A stretch of 64,000 nucleotides of DNA from Leifsonia poae. GTDB lineage: Bacteria > Actinomycetota > Actinomycetes > Actinomycetales > Microbacteriaceae. This document shows, piece by piece, positions 26,747 to 34,758 of the stretch (within the stretch, counting starts at the first letter, position 1; each line of letters opens with the position of its first letter). The notes beneath the pieces were generated by a model. That model had not been told where the DNA came from. It searched no databases and saw only the letters and a list, made by a program, of their open reading frames with translations. The stretch is from NCBI RefSeq assembly GCF_020009625.1, contig NZ_JAIHLP010000002.1:2294001-2358000 (forward strand), written 5' to 3'. The position numbers were made by a program, and so were the translations under genes.

Positions 26747-27334
26747 GTGGAATCGGGCACAAGCGATGGAGCGCATGGAATGACGGGAGCACGTGCCGTG
26801 CTGGGCGAACGACTGAAGGCTCTCCGAGCGGAGAAGGGGATGTCGCTGCGGCAGCTCTCCGAGCAGACCGGCTTGTCCCCGGGGATGCTCTCCAACATCG
26901 AGAACGGCGTGAATGAACCGAGCCTGGGTTCTCTGCGCACGCTCGCAGCTGTCTTCGAAGCCTCGATCGCGACCCTCTTCACCGACCCTGACGCCCCCAT
27001 GGTCGCCATCAGTTCGCCGGGCGAACGGATGATCCTGCAGGCGGGCGGCGCGGGCTACAGCTACGAGCGGCTCACCCCCGGCCGGGGCGACCTCGAAGTT
27101 CTCTCGGCGGAGATCCCTCCCGGCGCGGCCAGCTCGCCGACCACCTGGGGTCATCCGTCGACCGAGTGCGCGTACGTCATCTCCGGTACGCTCACCGTCG
27201 AGATCGGCGACGAGACCCACACTCTGCATACCGGCCAATCGGTGACGTTCGATTCCCGCCAGCCGCATCGGTACCTCAACGAGTCCAAACGCGTCACGCG
27301 CATCATCGTCTCCGTCACGCCCCCGACCCCCTGA
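26747..27334 (+). CDS. XRE-family regulator with C-terminal cupin domain
   Basis: 195 aa from the GTG at 26747 (GGAG seven bases upstream), or 184 aa from the ATG at 26780. The HTH_3 domain lies near residues 20-75 (LRQLSEQTGLSPGMLSNIENGVNEPSLGSLRTLA), and a small cupin at about 120-185 (VISGTLTVEIGDETHTLHTGQSVTFDSRQPHRYLN) probably senses a small ligand. Such regulators commonly control amino-acid or polyamine catabolism. It diverges from the peptide/catabolic operon. Confidence 0.88.
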   Translation: MESGTSDGAHGMTGARAVLGERLKALRAEKGMSLRQLSEQTGLSPGMLSNIENGVNEPSLGSLRTLAAVFEASIATLFTDPDAPMVAISSPGERMILQAGGAGYSYERLTPGRGDLEVLSAEIPPGAASSPTTWGHPSTECAYVISGTLTVEIGDETHTLHTGQSVTFDSRQPHRYLNESKRVTRIIVSVTPPTP

Positions 27335-27366
27335 AACGTCGAGCGCCTCCGCCGTCGAACACCTCC

Positions 27367-27420
27367 GCCTCACGCGAATCGCCGCGCAATCAGGCGATTG
27401 CACGGCGATTCGCGTGAGGC
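27367..27420. terminator. Long hairpin between convergent regulator and flgE
   Basis: An 18-bp outer stem (27367-27384 with 27403-27420), then a single C-A mismatch and a six-bp inner stem closing on the loop AGGC. It starts 32 bases after the regulator stop and ends six bases before the flgE stop codon, so it can serve both strands as a bidirectional terminator. Confidence 0.75.
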
Positions 27421-27425
27421 CGGAG

Positions 27426-28595
27426 TCAGCGCTTCAGGTTGGTGAGCTCCTGCAGCACCTCGTCGGAGGTGGTGATGATGCGGGCGTTCGCCTGGAAACC
27501 GCGTTGGGCGACGATCAGGTTCGTGAACTCCTGGGAGAGGTCGACGTTCGACATCTCGAGCGACCCGCCCTGCAGCGAGCCGAGGCCGTCCTCGCCGGGG
27601 GCGCCGAGCTGCGCGGCACCCGAGTTGACCGTGACGCGGTACCCGGAGCCGCCGGCCTTCTCGAGCCCGCCCGGGTTGACGAACGTCGCGAGGGCGATGC
27701 GTCCGACGGCCTGCTTGGCACCGTTGGAGAAGAGACCGATGATGGTGCCGTCTTTGGAGAGCGTGAAGGACTCCAGCGTGCCGGCGGGGCTGCCGTTCTG
27801 GTCTTTGAACGCCACGGTGGTGAGGTCGGCGTAGCCGGTGACCTTGCTGAGATCGATGGCGACGCCGCCCACCGTGAGGGTGCCGCCGGTGGTCAGCGCA
27901 CCGTCGGTGAAGCCGAGGGCGCCGGCAGCGGTGGCGGCTCCATCGGTTCCGGCGACATCCCAGCCCGCCGTCGTCTTGGTGAACGTGAGAGTGAGGTTGC
28001 GGGCGGCACCGTTGGCGTCGTACACCTTGATGTCGCGCACGAGCTGGTCGCCGATCGCCGCACCCGACGGCAGGTTTCCTGTGACGTTCGCCGCGCTGGA
28101 GACCGTTGCGGGCGAGACGGCCTTCAACGGAATGGTCACATCGCCGAGAGCGCCGCCCTGCTGCACGACGCCGTTGACCGCATTCCAGCCCTGCAGAATG
28201 GCACCGCCGGGCCCGACGAGGCGGCCCTGCGCATCCGGGTCGAACGAGCCGGCACGGGTGTACTGGGTCTCGCCGCCGACGTTGACGACGAAGAAGCCGT
28301 CGCCGTTGATCATCATGTCGGTGGCGCGACCGGTGGCCTGCGCCGCACCCTGGGTGAAGTTCGTCGAGATCCCGGCCACCAGAACGCCGAGACCGATCTG
28401 GGCGGGGTTCGTGCCGCCGACCTGCGCCTGCGGTCCGCCGGCGCCCTGCACCAGCTGCGACAGGGTGTCCTGGAACTGCACGGCGCCCGATTTGAACGCG
28501 GTGGTGTTGACGTTGGCGATGTTGTTGCCGGTGACGTCGAGCATGGTCTGGTGCGAGCGGAGGCCGGAGATTCCGGAGTAGAGCGAGCGAAGCAT
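27426..28595 (-). CDS. flgE: FlgE, flagellar hook protein
   Basis: 389 aa hook subunit. The N-terminal rod-type motif MLRSLYSGISGLRSHQ and GNNIANVNTTAFKSG are present, followed by the hook-specific middle domain and the C-terminal motif SNVDLSQEFTNLIVAQRGFQANARII. Last gene of the flgB-to-flgE operon. In most Gram-positive clusters flbD and motA would follow; here a terminator hairpin and an unrelated regulator do. Confidence 0.96.
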   Translation of the reverse strand: MLRSLYSGISGLRSHQTMLDVTGNNIANVNTTAFKSGAVQFQDTLSQLVQGAGGPQAQVGGTNPAQIGLGVLVAGISTNFTQGAAQATGRATDMMINGDGFFVVNVGGETQYTRAGSFDPDAQGRLVGPGGAILQGWNAVNGVVQQGGALGDVTIPLKAVSPATVSSAANVTGNLPSGAAIGDQLVRDIKVYDANGAARNLTLTFTKTTAGWDVAGTDGAATAAGALGFTDGALTTGGTLTVGGVAIDLSKVTGYADLTTVAFKDQNGSPAGTLESFTLSKDGTIIGLFSNGAKQAVGRIALATFVNPGGLEKAGGSGYRVTVNSGAAQLGAPGEDGLGSLQGGSLEMSNVDLSQEFTNLIVAQRGFQANARIITTSDEVLQELTNLKR

Positions 28596-28620
28596 GGGAG
28601 TGCCTTTCGGTGGTGGGAGA

Positions 28621-29073
28621 TCAGGCGGTCGGGGTGGGGACCGGCGCAGGACTGACGACGCCGGAGATCGAGTCGAGGTTCACCTTGGCGTCCCCGACGG
28701 TGACGACCGGAACGGAGCCGGCGAAGGAGACGGACGAGGCGACACCGGTCTGCGTGTCGCCGTTCTTGTCGATGTAACTGACCGTGTGGCCGACCAGGTT
28801 GGCGGCGGCCATGCGCATCTGCAGGGCGAAGTTCTCCTGGTTCGTGCTGTCCATATTGGTCAGCTTCTCCATCATCGCCAGCTGTGTGGTCTGCGCGATC
28901 ATCTGGTTGGTGTCCATGGGGGAGCTCGGGTCCTGGTTGCGCAGCTGAGTGACGAGCAGGTTCATGAATGCCTCACCGTCGAGACTCTGTTTGGGCGTGC
29001 GGGTCGGCTGGGTGGAGTACAAGCCGCCGGTGGAGGCGGTATCGCTGGTTCCGGTGACGGGGTCGACGGCCAC
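28621..29073 (-). CDS. flgD: FlgD, hook-assembly capping protein
   Basis: 150 aa. FlgD N-terminal signature LDGEAFMNLLVTQLRNQDPSSPMD and the MIAQTTQLAMMEKL helix; the beta domain is short (VGHTVSYIDKNGDTQTG), a compact FlgD as in many Gram-positive bacteria. Scaffold for hook polymerisation. The GTG at 29073 is preceded by AAGGAG at ideal spacing, so the longer open frame upstream was rejected. Confidence 0.92.
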   Translation of the reverse strand: MAVDPVTGTSDTASTGGLYSTQPTRTPKQSLDGEAFMNLLVTQLRNQDPSSPMDTNQMIAQTTQLAMMEKLTNMDSTNQENFALQMRMAAANLVGHTVSYIDKNGDTQTGVASSVSFAGSVPVVTVGDAKVNLDSISGVVSPAPVPTPTA

Positions 29074-29092
29074 GGTGGCTCCTTTCTGTCGC

Positions 29093-30624
29093 CTAGACGA
29101 CGAGGTCGATGGTGTGGACGGGGTCGCCGAGTCGGTGCGTCGGCTGTTGGGTCGTGTTGGGGGTTGCGGATGCGCGCACGGGCGACGAAGGCTCGCCCGG
29201 CGCGCCTCCCGTCGGGCGTTCGCGCTGGTCTTCGCCGTTCGGCTGGTTCTGCGACGACAGGTCGAGCGTTCCACTCAGGCCCGCCCCTGTGAGATCGCGC
29301 CGCAGTTCGGGCAGGATGGCGCGCAGCGCATCGCGGCCTCCGTCGGTGGGGGCGAACAGTTCGACGCGCACGCCGTCGGCGCCGACGTGGGCTCGCACGG
29401 TGACGGGGCCGAGCGCATCCGGGGTGACGTGCACGGTCATGACGTGCTCACCGTGTCCGGCGGCCGCCAGGGTGAAGATCGGGCGAGTGAGTTGGGCGGG
29501 GAGGGCGGTGGTCGTTGGGGCGGCCGTCTGAGCCGGCGCGGATGCAGTGGTCCCGACCGTGGGCGGCGTGGCGGGGGCGGGAACCAGAGAGGGCGTCGCG
29601 GCGACACCTGTCGTCGACGGAACCTCGACGGGCCGTTCGGCGGTCGCGGTGGCGGCAGGCGCCGGGTCGGCCGGGCCCGGTCGGAGGGATGCGGGCGGCA
29701 CGGTCGCGGGGGCGGGGGCGGGAGCCGGGGGTCGGCCGGGCCCGGCCGGAGGGATGCGGGCGGCACGGTCGCGGCAGGCGCCGGGTCGGCAGGGCCCCGT
29801 CGGAGAGCTGCGGGCGGCGCGGTGGCCGCGGCGGTTGCGGCCCCTGCCGGCTCCTCGCTTTCCGGCTGTGGGGTGCTCCCGAATCGGGGATCGCCCGACA
29901 GCGCGCTTTCCGCCCCGCCACTCTCGCGTGCCCCTCCGCGCAGGACCGTCGGCAGGGAATTCCCGGTCGGCTCCGTGGCGTTCGCCTCGGCCGTGGTGCC
30001 GTTCATGGTGTTCGTGACGCTCTTCTGCGTGGTGGCCACGCCGACCGGCTTCGCGTCGGTGACGTCGGCCTCGGCGAGCGCGGCGACGGTCGCCGCCGGG
30101 AGGGCATCGGATGCGGGTGCTGACGGCTGGCGGGCCGCGGTCGACGCTCCGGCGATCGCGTCGGCGTCCGAGGTGGGAACCGGAACGGCGGAGTCCCCGG
30201 TTGCGACGGCGAGCCCGGCACCTGCGGCTCCCCCGGTGGCGGCGGTCCCGGCGGTGGCGGCGGTCCCGGCGGTCGCGGCGGTCGCGACAGGGTCGCCCGT
30301 CGGGGTCGCCGCATCCGTCGGCGCGGGTGTCGGGGTGAGTGCGTCCGGGCGGGCGAGGTGCCCGTGGTCGCCGGGCGCGGAGCCGTGGGCGCGCGCCGAC
30401 GCATGGGCGTTCGACCCGGCAGCGGCATCATGTGATGGCGCGTCCCGGTGTGTCTCCTTCTGGGCCGGTTTGCGTCGTTCGATGTGGGACGGCTCGGCCG
30501 AGGTCGCACCCTGCAGGAACCGCTCGAACGCGTCGGCAGCGCCGGCCGCCTTCCGCGAGGCGCTCGCCGAGGCCGACGGGGCCGACGGGGCCGCAGCCGG
30601 CGCAGACGCCACCGCGGGGTTCAC
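29093..30624 (-). pseudogene. fliK: FliK, hook-length control protein (frameshifted in repeat tract)
   Basis: Ala/Pro/Thr-rich N-terminus and middle, and a C-terminal Flg_hook domain with MTVHVTPDALGPVTVRAHVGADGVRVELFAPTDGGRDALRAILPELRRDL. The two parts lie in different frames. The break is the G5 run at 29727-29731, inside a tandem repeat whose spacing there is 65 instead of a multiple of three. One added base gives a continuous 510-aa FliK. GTG at 30624 overlaps the NlpC gene stop (GTGA). FliK measures the hook and triggers the FlhB switch. Confidence 0.87.
29650..29830. repeat. Imperfect tandem repeats within fliK
   Basis: Three copies of a Pro/Ala-coding unit (GPADPAPAATVPPASLRP-like) with the marker CGGAGGGATGCGGGCGGCAC at 29682 and 29747, and a diverged copy at 29801. 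Spacings are 65 and 54 bases; 66 would be in frame, pinpointing the missing base in the middle copy. Confidence 0.85.
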
Positions 30625-31337
30625 AGCGACGACCCGGAGAGCATCGATTGCAGAAGAGCCCGCAGCGCGGCGGTCTGCGAGGCGGTGACACTCGACGTTC
30701 CGCCGGTCAGCGCGCCCAGCAGCGAGCTGACGCTGCCGCTCGATAGACCGGCCGATGAACCCGCGGAGGCCGAGGTGCTCGAAGCGCTCGCCTCCGGCAC
30801 GAGGCGGCGGATGGTCACGATGTCGGAGTCGTCCATCCACGCCGGAACGAGACTGACATTCCGCCCTTCGCTGGGTGCGTGGATCACCTTGCCATCGCCG
30901 GCGTAGATCACGATGTGCTCGCCGCCGTTGGTGACGATCAGATCCCCGGGCTTCGCCTGGGCGAGGGAGGGCACTTCGGTGCCGAGCTTCGCCTGCCCCG
31001 AAACGAGGCGGGGAACGTCGATGCCGAGATCTTTGTAGACGCGCTGAACCAGGCCGGAGCAATCCAGGCCGCTCGCACTGGTGCCGCCGAACACGTAGGG
31101 GACCCCGAGGTACTTCTTGGCATCGGCCACCACATCCGATCCCGTCACCGCTCCTCCGCCGAGGGTGTCACCCGCGCCGGCGGTGCCGAGCGCCCCGGCG
31201 AGCGCATCGGCGAACCCGGTGGACGAGCCGGTGGCCGCCGAACCCGACGTGGCGGTGGTCTTCGTGCCGGGGTTGTCGAGCTGCACCAGGGTCGACTGGA
31301 TCTGCGTGATCCGGCTGAGGGCATCCGTCACCGTCAT
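30621..31337 (-). CDS. NlpC/P60-family peptidoglycan hydrolase in the flagellar operon
   Basis: 238 aa. The NlpC/P60 domain lies at about residues 65-175: YVFGGTSASGLDCSGLVQRVY with catalytic Cys93, GGEHIVIYAGDGKVIHAP with His141 and a third polar residue (probably His153). The N-terminal 60 residues (TVTDALSRITQIQSTLVQL) are FliJ-like or rod-targeting sequence without a signal peptide, so it may be exported by the flagellar system itself. A plausible replacement for the FlgJ muramidase that opens the wall for the rod. ATG overlaps fliJ by four bases. Confidence 0.9.
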   Translation of the reverse strand: MTVTDALSRITQIQSTLVQLDNPGTKTTATSGSAATGSSTGFADALAGALGTAGAGDTLGGGAVTGSDVVADAKKYLGVPYVFGGTSASGLDCSGLVQRVYKDLGIDVPRLVSGQAKLGTEVPSLAQAKPGDLIVTNGGEHIVIYAGDGKVIHAPSEGRNVSLVPAWMDDSDIVTIRRLVPEASASSTSASAGSSAGLSSGSVSSLLGALTGGTSSVTASQTAALRALLQSMLSGSSL

Positions 31338-31768
31338 CGTTCGTTTCCTTCCCGTTCGCGCACCCAGGCGCCGGTGGCTACTTCGTCGATGGCGGCCTGT
31401 TCGGTGCTGAGGTCGAGGGCGACCATCTCCGAGCGGTGCCGATCTTCGAGCTTCTCCAGACCGACGGCCTTGGCTTTCGCGGCGCTGAACGCAGTCTGAG
31501 CGTCGTCGGCTTCCCGCTCGGCGCGGGCCGTGAGCGCGGTGAGGTCGGCGAGCATGCTGCGACTGGATGCCCGCGCGGCCGCCATCGCCAGCAACGAGCT
31601 CGCATCCACGGCGTCGACCGGAACATTGTGCAGCGCGGCCAGCGCGCTCGCCTGACGGTCGCCGGCGTCGCGGCGCAGGGCGTTCGCCGCCGCGAGGTCG
31701 CTCGCCGCGTGGTCTTTCTCGATCTGTCGCAGCCGCAGCAGCCCGGCAAGCGGGAAAGTGCGCGCCAT
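31334..31768 (-). CDS. fliJ: FliJ, export chaperone/ATPase stalk
   Basis: 144 aa almost wholly alpha-helical coiled coil, starting MARTFPLAGLLRLRQIEKDHAA, the usual FliJ N-terminus. Acts as the central stalk of the FliI ATPase ring. One-base overlap with the fliI stop. Confidence 0.87.
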   Translation of the reverse strand: MARTFPLAGLLRLRQIEKDHAASDLAAANALRRDAGDRQASALAALHNVPVDAVDASSLLAMAAARASSRSMLADLTALTARAEREADDAQTAFSAAKAKAVGLEKLEDRHRSEMVALDLSTEQAAIDEVATGAWVREREGNER

Positions 31769-33141
31769 CAGGCTCCTCCCCCGGTCGGAAGTGGGTGGGC
31801 GAAGAGGGCGGCAAGGGCGTCCAGGCGGGCCCAGGCCTCGGCCGTCGCCGCAGATTCGCCGAGGTTCTGGCGCAGGAACCCGTTGATGGCGTTTTCGTGG
31901 GCCACCGCCGCATCCACTCGCGGGTTGCTTCCGGGCTTGTACGCCCCGACGTCGAGCAGGTCTTGGGCGGCGACCTTGGCGGCGAGGATGCTGCGCAACG
32001 CCACCGCGTTCGCCCGCTGTGCGGGAGTGGTCACGCGCGAGGCCAGCCTCGAGATGGAGCCGAGCACATCGACGGACGGGAAATGCCCCACCACCGCGAG
32101 TCTCCTGTCCATCACGACGTGACCGTCGAGGATCGACCGGGCCGCGTCGGCGATGGGCTCGTTGTGGTCGTCGCCGTCCACCAGCACCGTGTACATGCCG
32201 GTGATCGAGCCGATCTCCCCGGTTCCGGCCCGTTCGAGTAGTTGGGCGAGCAGAGAGAAGGTCGAGGGCGGGTACCCCCGCGTGGCGGGCGGCTCCCCCA
32301 CCGAGAGTCCGATCTCGCGCTGGGCCATGGCCACCCTGGTGAGCGAGTCCATCATCAGCATCACGTGGGCGCCGGTCTCGCGGAACGACTCCGCGATGCG
32401 GGTCGCCACGAACGCGGCACGCAGGCGCATGATCGCCGGTTCGTCCGAGGTGGCGACGACGACGATCGAGCGCGCGAGGCCCTCCGGCCCGAGGTCGTCT
32501 TCGAGGAACTCGCGCACCTCGCGGCCGCGCTCCCCGACCAGGGCGATCACGGAGACCTCCGCCTCCGTGCCACGGGCGATCATCGAGAGCAGCGACGACT
32601 TGCCGACGCCGGATCCGGCGAACAAGCCGAGACGCTGGCCGCGGCCAACGGTCACGAGGGTGTCGAGCACTCGCACGCCGAGACCGAGGGCGCTATCGAT
32701 GCGGGCGCGCCGCATCGCTTCGGGAGCGCGGTTGTCGAGCGAGACGAATGTGTCGGCCTGGAGCGGGCCCTTGCCGTCGACCGGACGCCCGAGAGCGTCG
32801 ATCACGCGGCCGAGCATCCCGAGTCCGGTCGGAACGAGCAGCGGTGCGCGCACGGTGCGGGCCGAGGCGCCGGCGGCGATGCCGGTCAGGCGGCCGAACG
32901 GCATGCACCGGATGCGGTCGGCCGTCGTCGCCACGACCTCCGCGTGCACGCCCGGGTTGTCGCCGATGGTCACCAGGTCGCCGATCGCCGCGTCGATGCC
33001 GGTCACCTCGGCTCCGAGGCCGACGACGCTCGCCACGCGGCCGACCCGTTCGGGCCGTGCGGCGTCGACGGCTCCCGACCAGCGGTCGGGGCGGGTCCCC
33101 CGCGGCGCGGAGGAGGGGCGGGTGGCGGATGCGGTGGTCAC
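31768..33141 (-). CDS. fliI: FliI, flagellar export ATPase
   Basis: 457 aa. Walker A AGSGVGKS at residues 175-182, Walker B region HVMLMMDSLTRVAMAQREIGL, and the GEPPATRGYPPSTFSLLAQLLERAG segment diagnostic of FliI against F1-beta. The N-terminal beta-barrel begins near residue 32. GTG at 33141 overlaps the fliH stop by four bases. Provides energy for substrate delivery together with FliH and FliJ. Confidence 0.97.
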   Translation of the reverse strand: MTTASATRPSSAPRGTRPDRWSGAVDAARPERVGRVASVVGLGAEVTGIDAAIGDLVTIGDNPGVHAEVVATTADRIRCMPFGRLTGIAAGASARTVRAPLLVPTGLGMLGRVIDALGRPVDGKGPLQADTFVSLDNRAPEAMRRARIDSALGLGVRVLDTLVTVGRGQRLGLFAGSGVGKSSLLSMIARGTEAEVSVIALVGERGREVREFLEDDLGPEGLARSIVVVATSDEPAIMRLRAAFVATRIAESFRETGAHVMLMMDSLTRVAMAQREIGLSVGEPPATRGYPPSTFSLLAQLLERAGTGEIGSITGMYTVLVDGDDHNEPIADAARSILDGHVVMDRRLAVVGHFPSVDVLGSISRLASRVTTPAQRANAVALRSILAAKVAAQDLLDVGAYKPGSNPRVDAAVAHENAINGFLRQNLGESAATAEAWARLDALAALFAHPLPTGGGA

Positions 33142-33749
33142 ACGATCGCCTCTCTGGCGCGGGCGAGGGCGGTTCCGATGCGCGCGTCCAGCCAGCCGTC
33201 GGGCAGTTCGCCGATCGCGTCGCCGGAGGCGAGGGCCGGGTCGGCCACGACGGTCAACGCTCCGTCGGCCGTCAGCTCGGCGATGGCATCGTCGCCGAGG
33301 GCGCGGATGTCGTCCGGGTTGAGACGCACCCGGCTCACGATGGCTCCCGTGTCGGCTTCGAGCACGCGCACGATCGCGGCGCGGGCCGCCGCCACCCGGT
33401 CGGCGAGGGCTGCCCCGACCACCGCCTCGGCGAGCTCGAAGGCGGCGGAGACGAGGGCGGCGTCGACCTCCGCGAGCGGCGGGAGCGTGCAACCGCTCAG
33501 CTCGAGGGCGGCCGCCCGCAGCAGAGCGACATTCTGCGACCGGCGATCGCCGGCGTCGACGCGCTCCTGCTCCTGCCGCGCCTCCGCCTGCGAGATCCAT
33601 GCCGCCTGTTCAGTGGCGGCGGCGCGGAGCCCTTCCGCATAGCCCGTCGCGAATCCCCGCGACCGCGCGGCCGTGGCGGCGGTCTGCGAGAACTCCGTCT
33701 CGGCGAGAACCGGGATCGGAACGGGCGCGAAGGCGAGCTCATTCGACAT
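33138..33749 (-). CDS. fliH: FliH, export ATPase regulator
   Basis: 203 aa. Alanine-rich and helical, with a central GFATGYAEGLRAAATEQ turn and a V-ATPase-E-like C-terminal domain (VVGAALADRVAAARAAIVRVLEAD through WLDARIGTALARAREAIV). Start MSNELAFAPV at 33749 overlaps the end of fliG by 11 bases. Confidence 0.85.
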   Translation of the reverse strand: MSNELAFAPVPIPVLAETEFSQTAATAARSRGFATGYAEGLRAAATEQAAWISQAEARQEQERVDAGDRRSQNVALLRAAALELSGCTLPPLAEVDAALVSAAFELAEAVVGAALADRVAAARAAIVRVLEADTGAIVSRVRLNPDDIRALGDDAIAELTADGALTVVADPALASGDAIGELPDGWLDARIGTALARAREAIV

Positions 33750-34758
33750 AAGCGTCCTCGTCGGTGCGCTGTACGGTGATCGCCCCGGTGGCCTCCAGGT
33801 CGCGGATGGCGCGCACGATGTCGGCGCGCGCATCCTCCACCTGCGACAGCCGCACGGGCCCGAGCACGCGGATCTCGTCCTCCAGGATCTCCCTATTGCG
33901 CTCGGAGAGATTGCCCGTGATGGTCTCGACGACCTGCTCAGTGCTGCCTTTCATGGCGGTCGCGAGCACGGCGGCGTCGACGCCGCGCAGCACCTGCTGC
34001 ACGTCGCGCGCCTCCAGCTTGACGATGTCGGCGAAGGTCAGCATGCGCGAGCGCACCTCCTCCGCCAGTTCGGGGTTGCGCCGTTCGAGGGCCTCCAGCA
34101 GCGCCTTCTCGGTGCTCGCGTCGGCCCGGTTGATGATCTCGACGAGCGGCTGCACGCCACCCACCACATCCGAAGCCTCCCGTGAGGAGACGACCGCGCT
34201 CGCCCGCTGCTTGAGGGTGTCCGCGACGACCCGCACGGCGTCCGGACTGGCGCTGCCCATCGTGGCGATCGCGTGCGCCACCTCGGTCCGGATCTCGTCG
34301 TCGAGTCCTGCCAGCACCCGCGAGGCGTGCTCGGCGCGCAGATGGGCGAGGACGAGAGCGATGGTCTGCGGCAGTTCACCCGCGAGCAGCATGTGGATCT
34401 GTCCAGGCTCGACCGCGTCGAGGAACTCGAACTGTTTGCCCGCCATGGTGGAGGCGACACGGTTCATCACGCCGACGGCCTTCTCGGCCCCGAACGACGC
34501 CTCCAGCAGCCCCACCGCGATGTCGCGGCCACCACGGGTCGACATGCCGCCGCGCACCGTGAGCTCGTGGAACTCGCTCATCGCCTTCTCGGCCACGGCC
34601 GGGTCCACCCGGCGCAGCCGCAGGATCTCGGCGGTGATCTCGTCGGCCTCCGCCTCCGAGAACTGCTTCATCACCTGCGCGGCGCGCTGCTGATCCATGT
34701 TCATCAGCACCACGGCCGCCTTCTGGGCGCCGGTCAGGGGGGTCTTGAGCTCGTTCAT
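33739..34758 (-). CDS. fliG: FliG, flagellar motor switch protein
   Basis: 339 aa. N-terminal domain (TGAQKAAVVLMNMDQQRAAQVMKQFSEAE), middle domain with EHASRVLAGLDDEIRTEVAHAIATMG, and C-terminal torque helix with SNLSERNREILEDEIRVLGPVRLSQVEDAR-type charges (TGNLSERNREILEDEI). Links the MS ring to the C-ring and contacts MotA. Overlaps fliF by four bases. Confidence 0.97.
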   Translation of the reverse strand: MNELKTPLTGAQKAAVVLMNMDQQRAAQVMKQFSEAEADEITAEILRLRRVDPAVAEKAMSEFHELTVRGGMSTRGGRDIAVGLLEASFGAEKAVGVMNRVASTMAGKQFEFLDAVEPGQIHMLLAGELPQTIALVLAHLRAEHASRVLAGLDDEIRTEVAHAIATMGSASPDAVRVVADTLKQRASAVVSSREASDVVGGVQPLVEIINRADASTEKALLEALERRNPELAEEVRSRMLTFADIVKLEARDVQQVLRGVDAAVLATAMKGSTEQVVETITGNLSERNREILEDEIRVLGPVRLSQVEDARADIVRAIRDLEATGAITVQRTDEDAYVE

